The translations under genes were made by a program, and so were the position numbers. Shown piece by piece: positions 1 through 5,564 of a stretch of 7,878 bases of DNA. Under the pieces are notes generated by a model. It saw only the letters and a program-made list of their open reading frames with translations. It made no database searches and was not told the origin of the DNA. Origin of the DNA: a bacterium (GTDB lineage: Bacteria > Bdellovibrionota_C > UBA2361 > SZUA-149); NCBI GenBank assembly GCA_003230795.1, contig QIGM01000453.1:1-7878 (forward strand). The letters are read 5' to 3'. Each line of letters begins with the position of its first letter. The first letter of the stretch is position 1.

Positions 1-669
1 ATCGAGCAAGGCTTAGTTGCTGAAAGCTCTACGCTGCATTCAGCCGATTCGATCTTGGAGCGGCTTCGGCAAGTTATTGCCCAAGACTCTGAAGAGGCTC
101 AGCTACCAAATACTAGGCTAAGAATTCGAATAGTAATAAGAAGTGCAAATAGTTTAGAGATCTCACTCCAGCCCAACTCTTCGTCATGGGACAATCTAGA
201 TGCACTGCGTGTTATCACCACCGAAGCTAGTAGACCGAGCGCGACACTTAAATCCACACTAATTCAAGAAAGTTTGCGTGCGCGTGCGCTTGCTGAAGAA
301 AACTCCGCAGACGAAGCAATACTGACCCAAGACGGCTACCTCCTCGAAGGCGCTTGGAGTAACTTCTTCTTTTTCGACGCGCAGGATTCGCTATGCACTC
401 CACCGGGCGCTTTGTTACCGGGAATCACCAGGGCTTTCGTATTAGAAAATTTCCCCGTCGAGCAACGCAAGTTACTTGAAAGTGATGTGCGAACCGAGGT
501 CCGAGAAGCCTTCGTCTGTAATTCTACCAGCGGGATTATGCCGATTTCTCATATCAATGACTGGAAACTCCCAAATTCAGCTCAGTCATTAAAAACAGAG
601 GAAATTACTCAACGCTACCGGGCGCTTGTCGAGTCTGAGGCCGTAGAATTAGGGGACGCGTCACAGTAA
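1..669 (+). CDS. pabC: Class IV aminotransferase-fold PLP enzyme, probable 4-amino-4-deoxychorismate lyase (5' partial)
   Basis: The reading frame is open from the first base of the window, so the gene is cut at its 5' end; the TTG at 55 is not a credible start. The visible 222 residues match the fold-type-IV PLP family. A lysine in LKST (codon 250-252) fits the PLP Schiff-base lysine. It is followed by the family pattern DEAILTQDGYLLEG, WSNFFFF, LLPGITR, then EAFVCNS and GIMPI. The family is usually 270-290 residues, so roughly 50-60 residues are missing upstream. PabC splits aminodeoxychorismate into p-aminobenzoate and pyruvate in the cytoplasm. Branched-chain and D-amino-acid aminotransferases share these motifs. 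I favour PabC because folP and folK lie just downstream and use or prepare the partner of its product. Family membership is firm; the exact substrate is inferred from context. Confidence 0.75.
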   Translation: MEQGLVAESSTLHSADSILERLRQVIAQDSEEAQLPNTRLRIRIVIRSANSLEISLQPNSSSWDNLDALRVITTEASRPSATLKSTLIQESLRARALAEENSADEAILTQDGYLLEGAWSNFFFFDAQDSLCTPPGALLPGITRAFVLENFPVEQRKLLESDVRTEVREAFVCNSTSGIMPISHINDWKLPNSAQSLKTEEITQRYRALVESEAVELGDASQ

Positions 670-672
670 ACT

Positions 673-690
673 AGCGGCAACCGCTTTCTT
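673..690 (+). terminator. Weak intrinsic terminator after pabC
   Basis: Three bases after the pabC stop codon, AGCGG (673-677) and CCGCT (681-685) pair around a CAA loop. The stem is followed by a T-rich run (TTCTT, then more pyrimidines). The stem has only 5 bp and the T tract is interrupted, so termination would be partial at best. Its position right behind the stop supports a transcript end for the folate gene. Confidence 0.4.
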
Positions 691-695
691 TCCTT

Positions 696-716
696 TGTCA
701 GGAGAGTAGACTGACA
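696..716. promoter_or_regulatory. Inverted repeat in the leader of the lipoprotein gene
   Basis: TGTCAG (696-701) and CTGACA (711-716) form a perfect 6-bp inverted repeat around a 9-base spacer, ending 25 bases before the ribosome binding site. It could be an operator or a leader hairpin. A 6-bp dyad can arise by chance, and no well-spaced sigma70 promoter was found next to it. Confidence 0.25.
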
Positions 717-741
717 CGGATAGGATTTCAAATAACGAATT

Positions 742-746
742 GGAGG
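742..746 (+). promoter_or_regulatory. Shine-Dalgarno that fixes the lipoprotein start
   Basis: GGAGG lies 8 bases before the ATG at 755. The in-frame TTG at 740 is upstream of and overlapped by this site, so it is ruled out as the start. This is the strongest ribosome binding site in the window. Confidence 0.85.
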
Positions 747-754
747 AATACCAA

Positions 755-1189
755 ATGAATAGAAGAAGAATTCTTCTCACGATCACTGCCCTACTTATTG
801 CTGCGTTCGCTGTTGCTTGCCAGAGCGAGTCTGGTGGCACTGCTGAGCAAATTGGCAAAAACATCGATGACGTTGGCGCAGACGCTCGTGCCCGCTTAGA
901 TCAAATGGGTGACGCGATCACTGATACCACTAACTCTATTGCTGAGGACGTTGCAGACGGTGCAAATCAGGTTGCTGATAACGCAAAAGACATTGCGAAA
1001 GATGCAAACGATGTTGCATCAGGCATCGCCGATGACATGAAGGCTACATCAAAGCAGGTCGCTGAGAATGCTAATGACCTCGTTGACGACGCAAGCAAAA
1101 AAGTAGCAGGTGCTGGAACTGTAGCAGATGCTGGAACTTCTGCGAACGAAGCAGAGGTTGATGCAGTGCCCGCAGAAGCGAACAATTAG
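755..1189 (+). CDS. Small acidic alanine-rich lipoprotein with heptad repeats
   Basis: This is a 144-residue protein. Three arginines (R3-R5) are followed by a hydrophobic stretch and a lipobox-like AVAC, with the predicted acylated cysteine at C22. Q23 follows rather than Asp, so under Gram-negative sorting rules the outer membrane is the likely destination. The mature part is strongly acidic. From about residue 66 to 116 it shows heptads beginning with V or I and rich in Ala (VADGANQ, VADNAKD, IAKDAND, VASGIAD, VAENAND), with one one-residue skip near 94-101. This suggests an alanine-type coiled coil, loosely like Braun's lipoprotein, but the chain ends in EANN without the terminal lysine used for peptidoglycan attachment. 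The first mature residues also recall entericidin-type small lipoproteins. The function is unknown. The gene has its own ribosome binding site and is bounded by hairpins, so it is probably transcribed apart from the folate genes around it. Confidence 0.85.
   Translation: MNRRRILLTITALLIAAFAVACQSESGGTAEQIGKNIDDVGADARARLDQMGDAITDTTNSIAEDVADGANQVADNAKDIAKDANDVASGIADDMKATSKQVAENANDLVDDASKKVAGAGTVADAGTSANEAEVDAVPAEANN
1103..1138 (+). repeat. In-frame 18-bp tandem duplication
   Basis: Bases 1103-1120 and 1121-1138 are consecutive copies of an 18-bp unit beginning GTAGCAG. They differ at one position (G at 1110, A at 1128). They encode VAGAGT followed by VADAGT, after the heptad region of the lipoprotein. 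The near identity indicates a recent duplication or slippage event that kept the frame. Confidence 0.85.
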
Positions 1190-1194
1190 TTTTT

Positions 1195-1214
1195 AGCCGA
1201 AACACTAATCGGCT
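1195..1214 (+). promoter_or_regulatory. Hairpin that competes with the downstream stem
   Basis: AGCCGA (1195-1200) pairs perfectly with TCGGCT (1209-1214) around an 8-base loop. Its 3' arm shares bases 1211-1214 with the 5' arm of the longer stem at 1211-1242, so the two cannot form together. The geometry resembles an attenuator, but the stem is short and there is no leader peptide or known riboswitch core. Chance is possible. Confidence 0.35.
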
Positions 1215-1242
1215 CGGAGAGTACACTTCAACTCTCCGAGCC
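1211..1242 (+). terminator. Strong hairpin between the lipoprotein gene and folP
   Basis: A perfect 12-bp GC-rich stem runs from 1211-1222 (GGCTCGGAGAGT) to 1231-1242 with the 8-base loop ACACTTCA. It begins 21 bases after the lipoprotein stop codon. The following bases (TCCAAATTTCTCTC) are only moderately T-rich, so this is either a weak rho-independent terminator or a 3' RNA-stabilising stem. It suggests that the lipoprotein message ends here rather than running freely into folP. Confidence 0.6.
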
Positions 1243-1282
1243 TCCAAATTTCTCTCACCTACCATCCCCCCCCATCAGTCCT

Positions 1283-2107
1283 ATGAGTCTCGCCTTTCTT
1301 TGCCAGCCAGGACCGACGATCATGGGAACGCTGAATTGCACTCCCGACTCTTTTAGCGATGGTGGTCAATTCCCAGACTCTACCGCCGCGGTGAAGGAGG
1401 GTAAAACTCTTGTCTCCGACGGGGCTCATCTACTTGATATCGGTGGAGAATCAACTGCTCCCGGTCGAACTCCCGTAGATAGCGACACCGAACTTGCTCG
1501 AATTCAAGATGTAGTCGCTACGCTCTCAGCAGTGGTGCCCGTGTCGGTTGATACGTATAAGGCGAGTGTTGCTGAGAAGTGCTTGAGCCTTGGCGCGAGC
1601 GTAATTAATGACGTTACCGCGCTACGAGCCGACGCCGCTTTAGCAGAGGTAATACGCGAACATCAGGCAGCGCTGGTACTGATGTACTCGAAACAAGCCG
1701 GCGATACTCCTCAGGCTGATTCCACAGAGAAAGAGTATCAGGATGTTGTTGAGACGATTTGCAACTTCCTTTCAGAGAGGGTGGAGTTCGCACTATCGAA
1801 AGGCATCAAAGAGTCCCAGATTATTCTCGACCCGGGCATGGGTGGTTTCCTAAGCCCTAATCCAAAGTATTCATGGGAAGTAATTAGACGAATGCCGGAG
1901 ATAGAAGAACGCTTCGCCGGCTTCCCGATCCTTATCGGCACATCTCGGAAAGGATTTCTCGGTGGTTCATTAGAGTCTCGCGACCCTAGCTCCCAACTAA
2001 GTGCCCTGCTCGCATATGAATCTGGCGCAGATATTTTGCGCACACATAATGTTGGGATGGCGGTGGAGTTTGTTCGAGTGTGGAAGAAATGCGGCGGGAG
2101 AAACTAA
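1283..2107 (+). CDS. folP: Dihydropteroate synthase (DHPS), divergent sequence type
   Basis: This cytoplasmic enzyme condenses 6-hydroxymethyl-dihydropterin diphosphate with p-aminobenzoate to give dihydropteroate, the sulfonamide-targeted step. The 274 residues match the usual DHPS length. Motifs in order: MGTLNCTPDSFSDGG (14-28), DIGGEST (52-58), SVDTYK with D90, IND with N109, ILDPGMGG with D183, TSRKGFLG with K223, and LRTHNV with R253 and H255. Two stretches depart from the common form. The Arg that normally follows EST is Ala59, and the usual DPGIGFGKT segment reads DPGMGGFLSPNP (183-194), preceded by LVLMYSK instead of the common LMHMQG type. The ATG at 1283 leaves a normal short N-terminus before the first motif; there is no clear Shine-Dalgarno, and a run of eight C lies just upstream. 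The gene is in the same strand and neighbourhood as pabC and converges with folK. Confidence 0.93.
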   Translation: MSLAFLCQPGPTIMGTLNCTPDSFSDGGQFPDSTAAVKEGKTLVSDGAHLLDIGGESTAPGRTPVDSDTELARIQDVVATLSAVVPVSVDTYKASVAEKCLSLGASVINDVTALRADAALAEVIREHQAALVLMYSKQAGDTPQADSTEKEYQDVVETICNFLSERVEFALSKGIKESQIILDPGMGGFLSPNPKYSWEVIRRMPEIEERFAGFPILIGTSRKGFLGGSLESRDPSSQLSALLAYESGADILRTHNVGMAVEFVRVWKKCGGRN

Positions 2108-2601
2108 TGCCCCCTCTCACGCAGAGAGGCTAGCGCCTTTAAAAGCTCCGTGGTCGTTTTTCCAAGAATAGGATGCTTCCAATCTGGGGCGACTTCAAGC
2201 ATGGGTTGAAGCACAAAGCCTCGTTTATGCATTTCAGGATGCGGGATGAGTAAGGCATCGCTCTGCACAACGCGCTCATCGCAGGCAATGATATCGAGGT
2301 CTATGATTCTCGGACCCCAACGTATTTTTTCTTCCTCACGTCTACGACCAAGCTCTCTCTCTATTCGGAACAACACTTGGAGTAAGGCTGCCGCGGAAAG
2401 CTCAGATTCGAGCAGCACTATGCCGTTTAGATAAGGAGGAGGGTTGTCTATTGGCCACTCTGGGTGCACCAAAGCTTCGTACTCCTGCCAAGTGGATCTT
2501 TCGCCGACTGCGCCCACATACTCTCCGAGCAGCAACACAGCGCGGTCGAAGTTAGCTGAACTGTCTCCTTTATTGCCACCAAGACCGATGATGTATCTCA
2601 C
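2104..2601 (-). CDS. folK: 2-amino-4-hydroxy-6-hydroxymethyldihydropteridine diphosphokinase (HPPK)
   Basis: HPPK transfers pyrophosphate from ATP to 6-hydroxymethyl-7,8-dihydropterin, making the substrate of FolP. From the GTG at 2601 the protein has 165 residues, normal for the family. Motifs: YIIGLGGNKGD near the start, PPYLNG (55-60), RWGPRIIDLDI (94-104) with the two Mg-binding aspartates D101 and D103, and IPHPEMHKRGFVLQP (119-133). The frame can be extended to a TTG at 2712, adding 37 residues. I reject that because the extension lies upstream of the family's conserved start and would run past a good promoter at 2644-2671. The stop codon overlaps that of folP on the other strand in the bases CTAA (2104-2107), so the two folate genes face each other with no spacer. 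Confidence 0.93.
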   Translation of the reverse strand: MRYIIGLGGNKGDSSANFDRAVLLLGEYVGAVGERSTWQEYEALVHPEWPIDNPPPYLNGIVLLESELSAAALLQVLFRIERELGRRREEEKIRWGPRIIDLDIIACDERVVQSDALLIPHPEMHKRGFVLQPMLEVAPDWKHPILGKTTTELLKALASLRERGH

Positions 2602-2643
2602 AGTCGTTCCATTTGCTTGGGAATAAGGTCGTTTTCTCAATTG

Positions 2644-2671
2644 AGTATACGAGCAACAGTCGGACAGTAAA
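2644..2671 (-). promoter_or_regulatory. Sigma70-type promoter for folK
   Basis: On the minus strand, TTTACT (2666-2671) serves as the -35 and TATACT (2644-2649) as the -10, with a 16-base spacer. They match the consensus at 4 and 5 of 6 positions. Transcription would start near 2637, giving a leader of about 35 bases before the GTG at 2601. This supports the short form of HPPK. Confidence 0.6.
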
Positions 2672-2769
2672 GGTGAAAGCGGGAACAAAAACAAGTTTAG
2701 GCAGTTCCGCAAGCTCCGACATAGCCAAGGGATTTACGAATTCTGGATTTTTTGAGATTATCGTTTGCT

Positions 2770-3300
2770 ATGCTAGCCAATTTGCTCTTCGTCCTCCTCT
2801 TACTCCTCATTTTTGTGAGCAACTACCTACGTGGCCTCACCCTTCTATGGCCGGGTCTTGCACTCGCCGTCTTTGCCATTTGTCTGCTGATAAGGTTTCG
2901 GCAAGTGCGAAAACGAAACGACTTTCTCGGTCAATTAAAAAGCCAGAGGAGAGAACTTCGAAGAGGCTCTACAGTAAGCGTTGACGGTGCGGTGTTACGT
3001 TATACTACGCTTTTACGGGCGTATTCGGTGAGTGTGGGTATTGTTTTTACGAGCATAGAAATACCAACTTCTTTCCGAATAACCGATGGCGAATCTCAAT
3101 TGGAATCACTTTGGTATTCGCTGCTAACCTTGCTCACCGGCTGGTGGTCACTCACTGGCCCGGTGCAAACCATGGCTAGCTTGTCGCAGAACCTCGGCCC
3201 AAGCGGTACGAAGAGTGTTGCGGAGCTGATAGACTCGGCTTACCTCAGACGAATTGAGGCCGCCGAGAACCAAGAATTTTCAGAGAGTTCGGCTACTTAG
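2770..3300 (+). CDS. Unrecognised membrane protein with a GWW..GP segment
   Basis: I do not recognise the family with certainty. From the ATG at 2770 the product has 176 residues; a TTG at 2752 would add six. Two hydrophobic helices at about residues 2-22 and 27-46 form a hairpin, followed by the very basic stretch RFRQVRKR. By the positive-inside rule, both ends of the hairpin lie in the cytoplasm. A polar section follows, then a third hydrophobic part around WYSLLTLLTGWWSLTGP, which may re-enter or lie on the membrane, and a charged tail ending ESSAT. The GWW..GP pattern recalls a C-terminal segment of some bacterial membrane proteins of unknown role (memory only). There is no clear Shine-Dalgarno. 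The gene is divergent from folK and stands about 155 bases before dxs with a promoter between, so no operon is implied. Confidence 0.7.
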   Translation: MLANLLFVLLLLLIFVSNYLRGLTLLWPGLALAVFAICLLIRFRQVRKRNDFLGQLKSQRRELRRGSTVSVDGAVLRYTTLLRAYSVSVGIVFTSIEIPTSFRITDGESQLESLWYSLLTLLTGWWSLTGPVQTMASLSQNLGPSGTKSVAELIDSAYLRRIEAAENQEFSESSAT

Positions 3301-3312
3301 CTAGCTCGCTAA

Positions 3313-3329
3313 GAATTTACAATAAATTC
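3313..3329. promoter_or_regulatory. AT-rich dyad upstream of the dxs promoter
   Basis: GAATTTA (3313-3319) and TAAATTC (3323-3329) form a perfect 7-bp inverted repeat around CAA, ending 12 bases before the -35 of the dxs promoter. It could be an operator or a weak hairpin behind the preceding gene. A short CTTAGC/GCTAAG pair (3296-3301 and 3308-3313) touches it. No known regulator is recognised. Confidence 0.3.
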
Positions 3330-3341
3330 ACTCAAGAAACG

Positions 3342-3370
3342 TTGAGAAATTTCCCATAGGAAAGTATTAT
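3342..3370 (+). promoter_or_regulatory. Sigma70-type promoter for dxs
   Basis: TTGAGA (3342-3347) and TATTAT (3365-3370) are separated by exactly 17 bases. Each hexamer matches the consensus at 5 of 6 positions. Transcription would start near 3377, giving a leader of about 78 bases before the dxs ATG. No riboswitch core is recognised in that leader. Confidence 0.65.
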
Positions 3371-3454
3371 TCATGAATCATCAGCGCGTTGAGAAAGCTT
3401 CTTTTTGGCAGCCTCCTTTCACGAGCGACCCCAAAGACATTTTAATTGAGGTGT

Positions 3455-5425
3455 ATGAAGCCTAAGAAGAAAAATATTTTGGTGCCTAACACCCCATTGC
3501 TTGATGCACTGAAGACTCCTGCAGACCTGCGCACGATGACTCGTGCAGAACTTAAAGACCTCTGCGCAGAGCTTCGCGAAGATCTTATTTACCGGGTTAA
3601 TGAAGTCGGCGGACACTTCGCTTCAAGTCTCGGCGTTACTGAATTAACGGTTGCCCTTCATAGCGCGTTTCAAACCCCAGAGGACCGCGTGGTTTGGGAC
3701 GTAGGCCACCAGGCTTATATCCACAAGATTCTTACTGGACGCCGCGAAGAGATCACTAACATTCGTCAACTCGGCGGCATTTCAGGTTTCCCTCGACGTT
3801 GCGAAAGCGACTACGACACCTTCGGTGTCGCGCATGCTGGCACAAGTATCTCAGCCGCTACCGGAATGCTTGAAGCAAGTCATCAGAACAATAAAGAAAG
3901 AAATGTTATCGCTGTCATCGGAGACGGAGCGATGACAGCCGGCATGGCGTTTGAAGCTTTGAATCACTCCGGTGAGCTTCATAAGAAGTTAATCGTAATT
4001 TTAAACGACAATGAAATGTCGATCGCACCGAATGTCGGTGCGCTAAGCTGGATGTTTTCCCGCACACTTACCGGGAAATTCTCAACCAGCGCTCGACGCC
4101 ACTTCAAGAGTCTCGTTGAAAAAGGAGTCATCCCACATTCTTTCTACCGAGCTTTAGATCGAGCAGAAGAAGCGGCGCAAGGATTCTTCTCCACACCTGC
4201 GATGCTCTTTGAGTCTTTCGGTTACCGATATATGGGACCAGTTGATGGCAACAATATCGACCAAGTAATGGATGCCCTCGATAGGGCCAAAGAGCAGGAC
4301 GGGCCAGTACTCATCCATGCACTTACGGTAAAAGGCAAAGGCTACGAAGCCGCAGAAGATGACCCGGTAAAATATCACGCTGTAAAACCTTTTCAGCTTC
4401 TTGGCGGTTCACCGAAGAAAAGCAGCAAGACAAAATCGAAGCCTCCCGCGCCAAGCTATACCGAAGTATTTGGCGATACCATGGTGGAGCTTTGTGAAAG
4501 AGACGAACGCGTCGTCGGAATCACCGCTGCAATGCCAGATGGGACCGGACTCTCCAAGCTCGCGAAAGAAATGCCTGAGCGTTACTACGATGTCGGAATC
4601 GCGGAACAACACGGAGTCACTTTTGCTGCGGGTCTTGCCTGCGAAGGCATTCGCCCAGTCGTTGCGATTTACTCGACATTTCTCCAGCGTGGCTTTGACC
4701 AAGTTGTCCACGATGTCTGCATACAGTCTCTTCCGGTAATCTTCGCGATGGATCGCGCAGGCGTGGTTGGCTCTGATGGACCGACGCACCACGGTGTTTT
4801 TGATATTTCTTACCTTCGTTGCTTGCCAAGCATGGTTGTGATGGCACCGAAAGACGAGGCTGAGCTGAGAGACATGCTCGCAACTGCAGTTGAGTATACC
4901 GATGGGCCAACGGCCATTAGATACCCTCGAGGAAGTGCGCAAGGGGTTGATATCTCTGCTCCGGCGAAGCCGATAGAAATTGGAAAATGCGAAGTGCTTC
5001 GACGAAGTGCCAGCGGTTCGGGTGCACTACTCATTGGCCTGGGCCAGACCGTTGCTCCCTGCCTTGAAGCTGCAATTGAACTAGAGAATGTTGGTATCGA
5101 TTGCACAGTGGTAAACGCACGATTCGTAAAACCGCTCGATGATACTCTGCTTGAACTAATTAAGGAGCATGACGTGGCGCTCAGCGCGGAGGACCATGCG
5201 CGAATGGGTGGCTTTGGTAGCGCCCTGCTTGAAGCGATAAACGATAAGGGAATCTCTGCTGCGCCGTTAATCCGACTCGGAATCGACGATCTATTTGTTG
5301 AGCATGGCACTCAAGACGAACTCTACGCTCAATGTGCTTATGATAAGCAGGCTATTGTAGACCATATCAAAGAAGCGTTCAGCGGACGACAAAGCACAGT
5401 TAGAAAATCTGTCGTAAATTTATGA
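3455..5425 (+). CDS. dxs: 1-deoxy-D-xylulose-5-phosphate synthase
   Basis: DXS is a thiamine-diphosphate enzyme that joins pyruvate and glyceraldehyde 3-phosphate to make DXP, the first step of the MEP isoprenoid pathway and a precursor for thiamine and pyridoxal. The 656 residues are slightly longer than the usual 620-640. The N-terminal TPP domain has GGHFASSLG (H54), WDVGHQAY (H85), GDGAMTAG (D157), NDNEMSI, and VKYHAV (H308, aligned by count with E. coli H299). A linker rich in Lys, Ser and Pro (about 318-335) leads to the Pyr domain with IAEQH (catalytic E384), YSTFLQR, DRAG, DGPTHHG and RYPRG (489-493). A C-terminal domain follows. Catalytic residues are all present. The ATG at 3455 is chosen over the in-frame TTG at 3446 because GAGGTG overlaps the latter, although the spacing to the ATG is short. 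The TGA stop shares its last base with the repeat element downstream. Confidence 0.97.
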   Translation: MKPKKKNILVPNTPLLDALKTPADLRTMTRAELKDLCAELREDLIYRVNEVGGHFASSLGVTELTVALHSAFQTPEDRVVWDVGHQAYIHKILTGRREEITNIRQLGGISGFPRRCESDYDTFGVAHAGTSISAATGMLEASHQNNKERNVIAVIGDGAMTAGMAFEALNHSGELHKKLIVILNDNEMSIAPNVGALSWMFSRTLTGKFSTSARRHFKSLVEKGVIPHSFYRALDRAEEAAQGFFSTPAMLFESFGYRYMGPVDGNNIDQVMDALDRAKEQDGPVLIHALTVKGKGYEAAEDDPVKYHAVKPFQLLGGSPKKSSKTKSKPPAPSYTEVFGDTMVELCERDERVVGITAAMPDGTGLSKLAKEMPERYYDVGIAEQHGVTFAAGLACEGIRPVVAIYSTFLQRGFDQVVHDVCIQSLPVIFAMDRAGVVGSDGPTHHGVFDISYLRCLPSMVVMAPKDEAELRDMLATAVEYTDGPTAIRYPRGSAQGVDISAPAKPIEIGKCEVLRRSASGSGALLIGLGQTVAPCLEAAIELENVGIDCTVVNARFVKPLDDTLLELIKEHDVALSAEDHARMGGFGSALLEAINDKGISAAPLIRLGIDDLFVEHGTQDELYAQCAYDKQAIVDHIKEAFSGRQSTVRKSVVNL

Positions 5426-5560
5426 TCAAAAGTGTATCATCAAAAGTGTATCCAAAAGTGTATCAGTTCCCACTTACCCCTTTTTTCAAGACGCGAATTT
5501 GCGTCTTGAAAAAAGGGGTAAGTGGGAACTGATACACTTTTGCCGGATACACTTTTGCCG
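5425..5560. repeat. Modular palindromic repeat with a perfect 42-bp inverted repeat
   Basis: Arms 5453-5494 and 5501-5542 are exact reverse complements over 42 bp, separated by the six bases GAATTT. The outer end of each arm is a 12-mer, CAAAAGTGTATC on the left and its complement on the right. Further copies lie outside. On the left, two 14-bp units (ATCAAAAGTGTATC, 5425-5438 and 5439-5452) precede the arm. On the right, two 15-bp units (GATACACTTTTGCCG, 5531-5545 and 5546-5560) overlap and follow it. In all there are three direct and two inverted copies of the 12-mer. The element fills nearly the whole gap between dxs and the convergent gene. An RNA from either strand would fold into a very long stem, which may separate the two transcripts. 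The T6 lies before the loop and the A6 after it on both strands, so this is not a textbook terminator. A REP-like or non-autonomous mobile element is plausible but unproven. Confidence 0.95.
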
Positions 5561-5564
5561 TGAA

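Noticed and set aside
695..726. Promoter for the lipoprotein gene from TTGTCA (695-700) and TAGGAT (721-726).
   Set aside because: The hexamers are fair but the spacer is 20 bases, too long for a standard sigma70 promoter.
1187..1285. Lipoprotein-FolP fusion by stop read-through, since both are in the same frame with only the TAG between.
   Set aside because: The intervening 31 codons encode a hairpin and a C run with no protein-like character. Fusing a lipoprotein to a cytosolic enzyme makes no sense.
2602..2712. N-terminal extension of folK to a TTG at 2712 (37 more residues).
   Set aside because: The extension precedes the conserved HPPK start, has no family match, and would begin upstream of a good minus-strand promoter.
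4250..4252. DXS has Asn266 in GPVDGNN where many homologues have His (GPVDGH).
   Set aside because: Counting along the remembered E. coli sequence puts that His at about 257, not at catalytic H299. The H299 equivalent is H308 in KYHAV and is present. This is a mild variation, not evidence of altered chemistry.
4409..5310. Long open frames on the minus strand inside dxs (up to about 177 codons).
   Set aside because: They are fully antisense to a well-conserved gene, lack recognisable domains and follow its codon pattern.
5487..5514. Classical rho-independent terminator at the centre of the palindrome.
   Set aside because: The T run precedes the inner hairpin and an A run follows it on both strands, so neither transcript gets a U tract after the stem. 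Any termination would have to come from the long stem itself.
5425..5560. CRISPR array from the repeated 12-mers.
   Set aside because: The units are 12-15 bp, adjacent without spacers, and arranged around a palindrome; no cas gene is visible.
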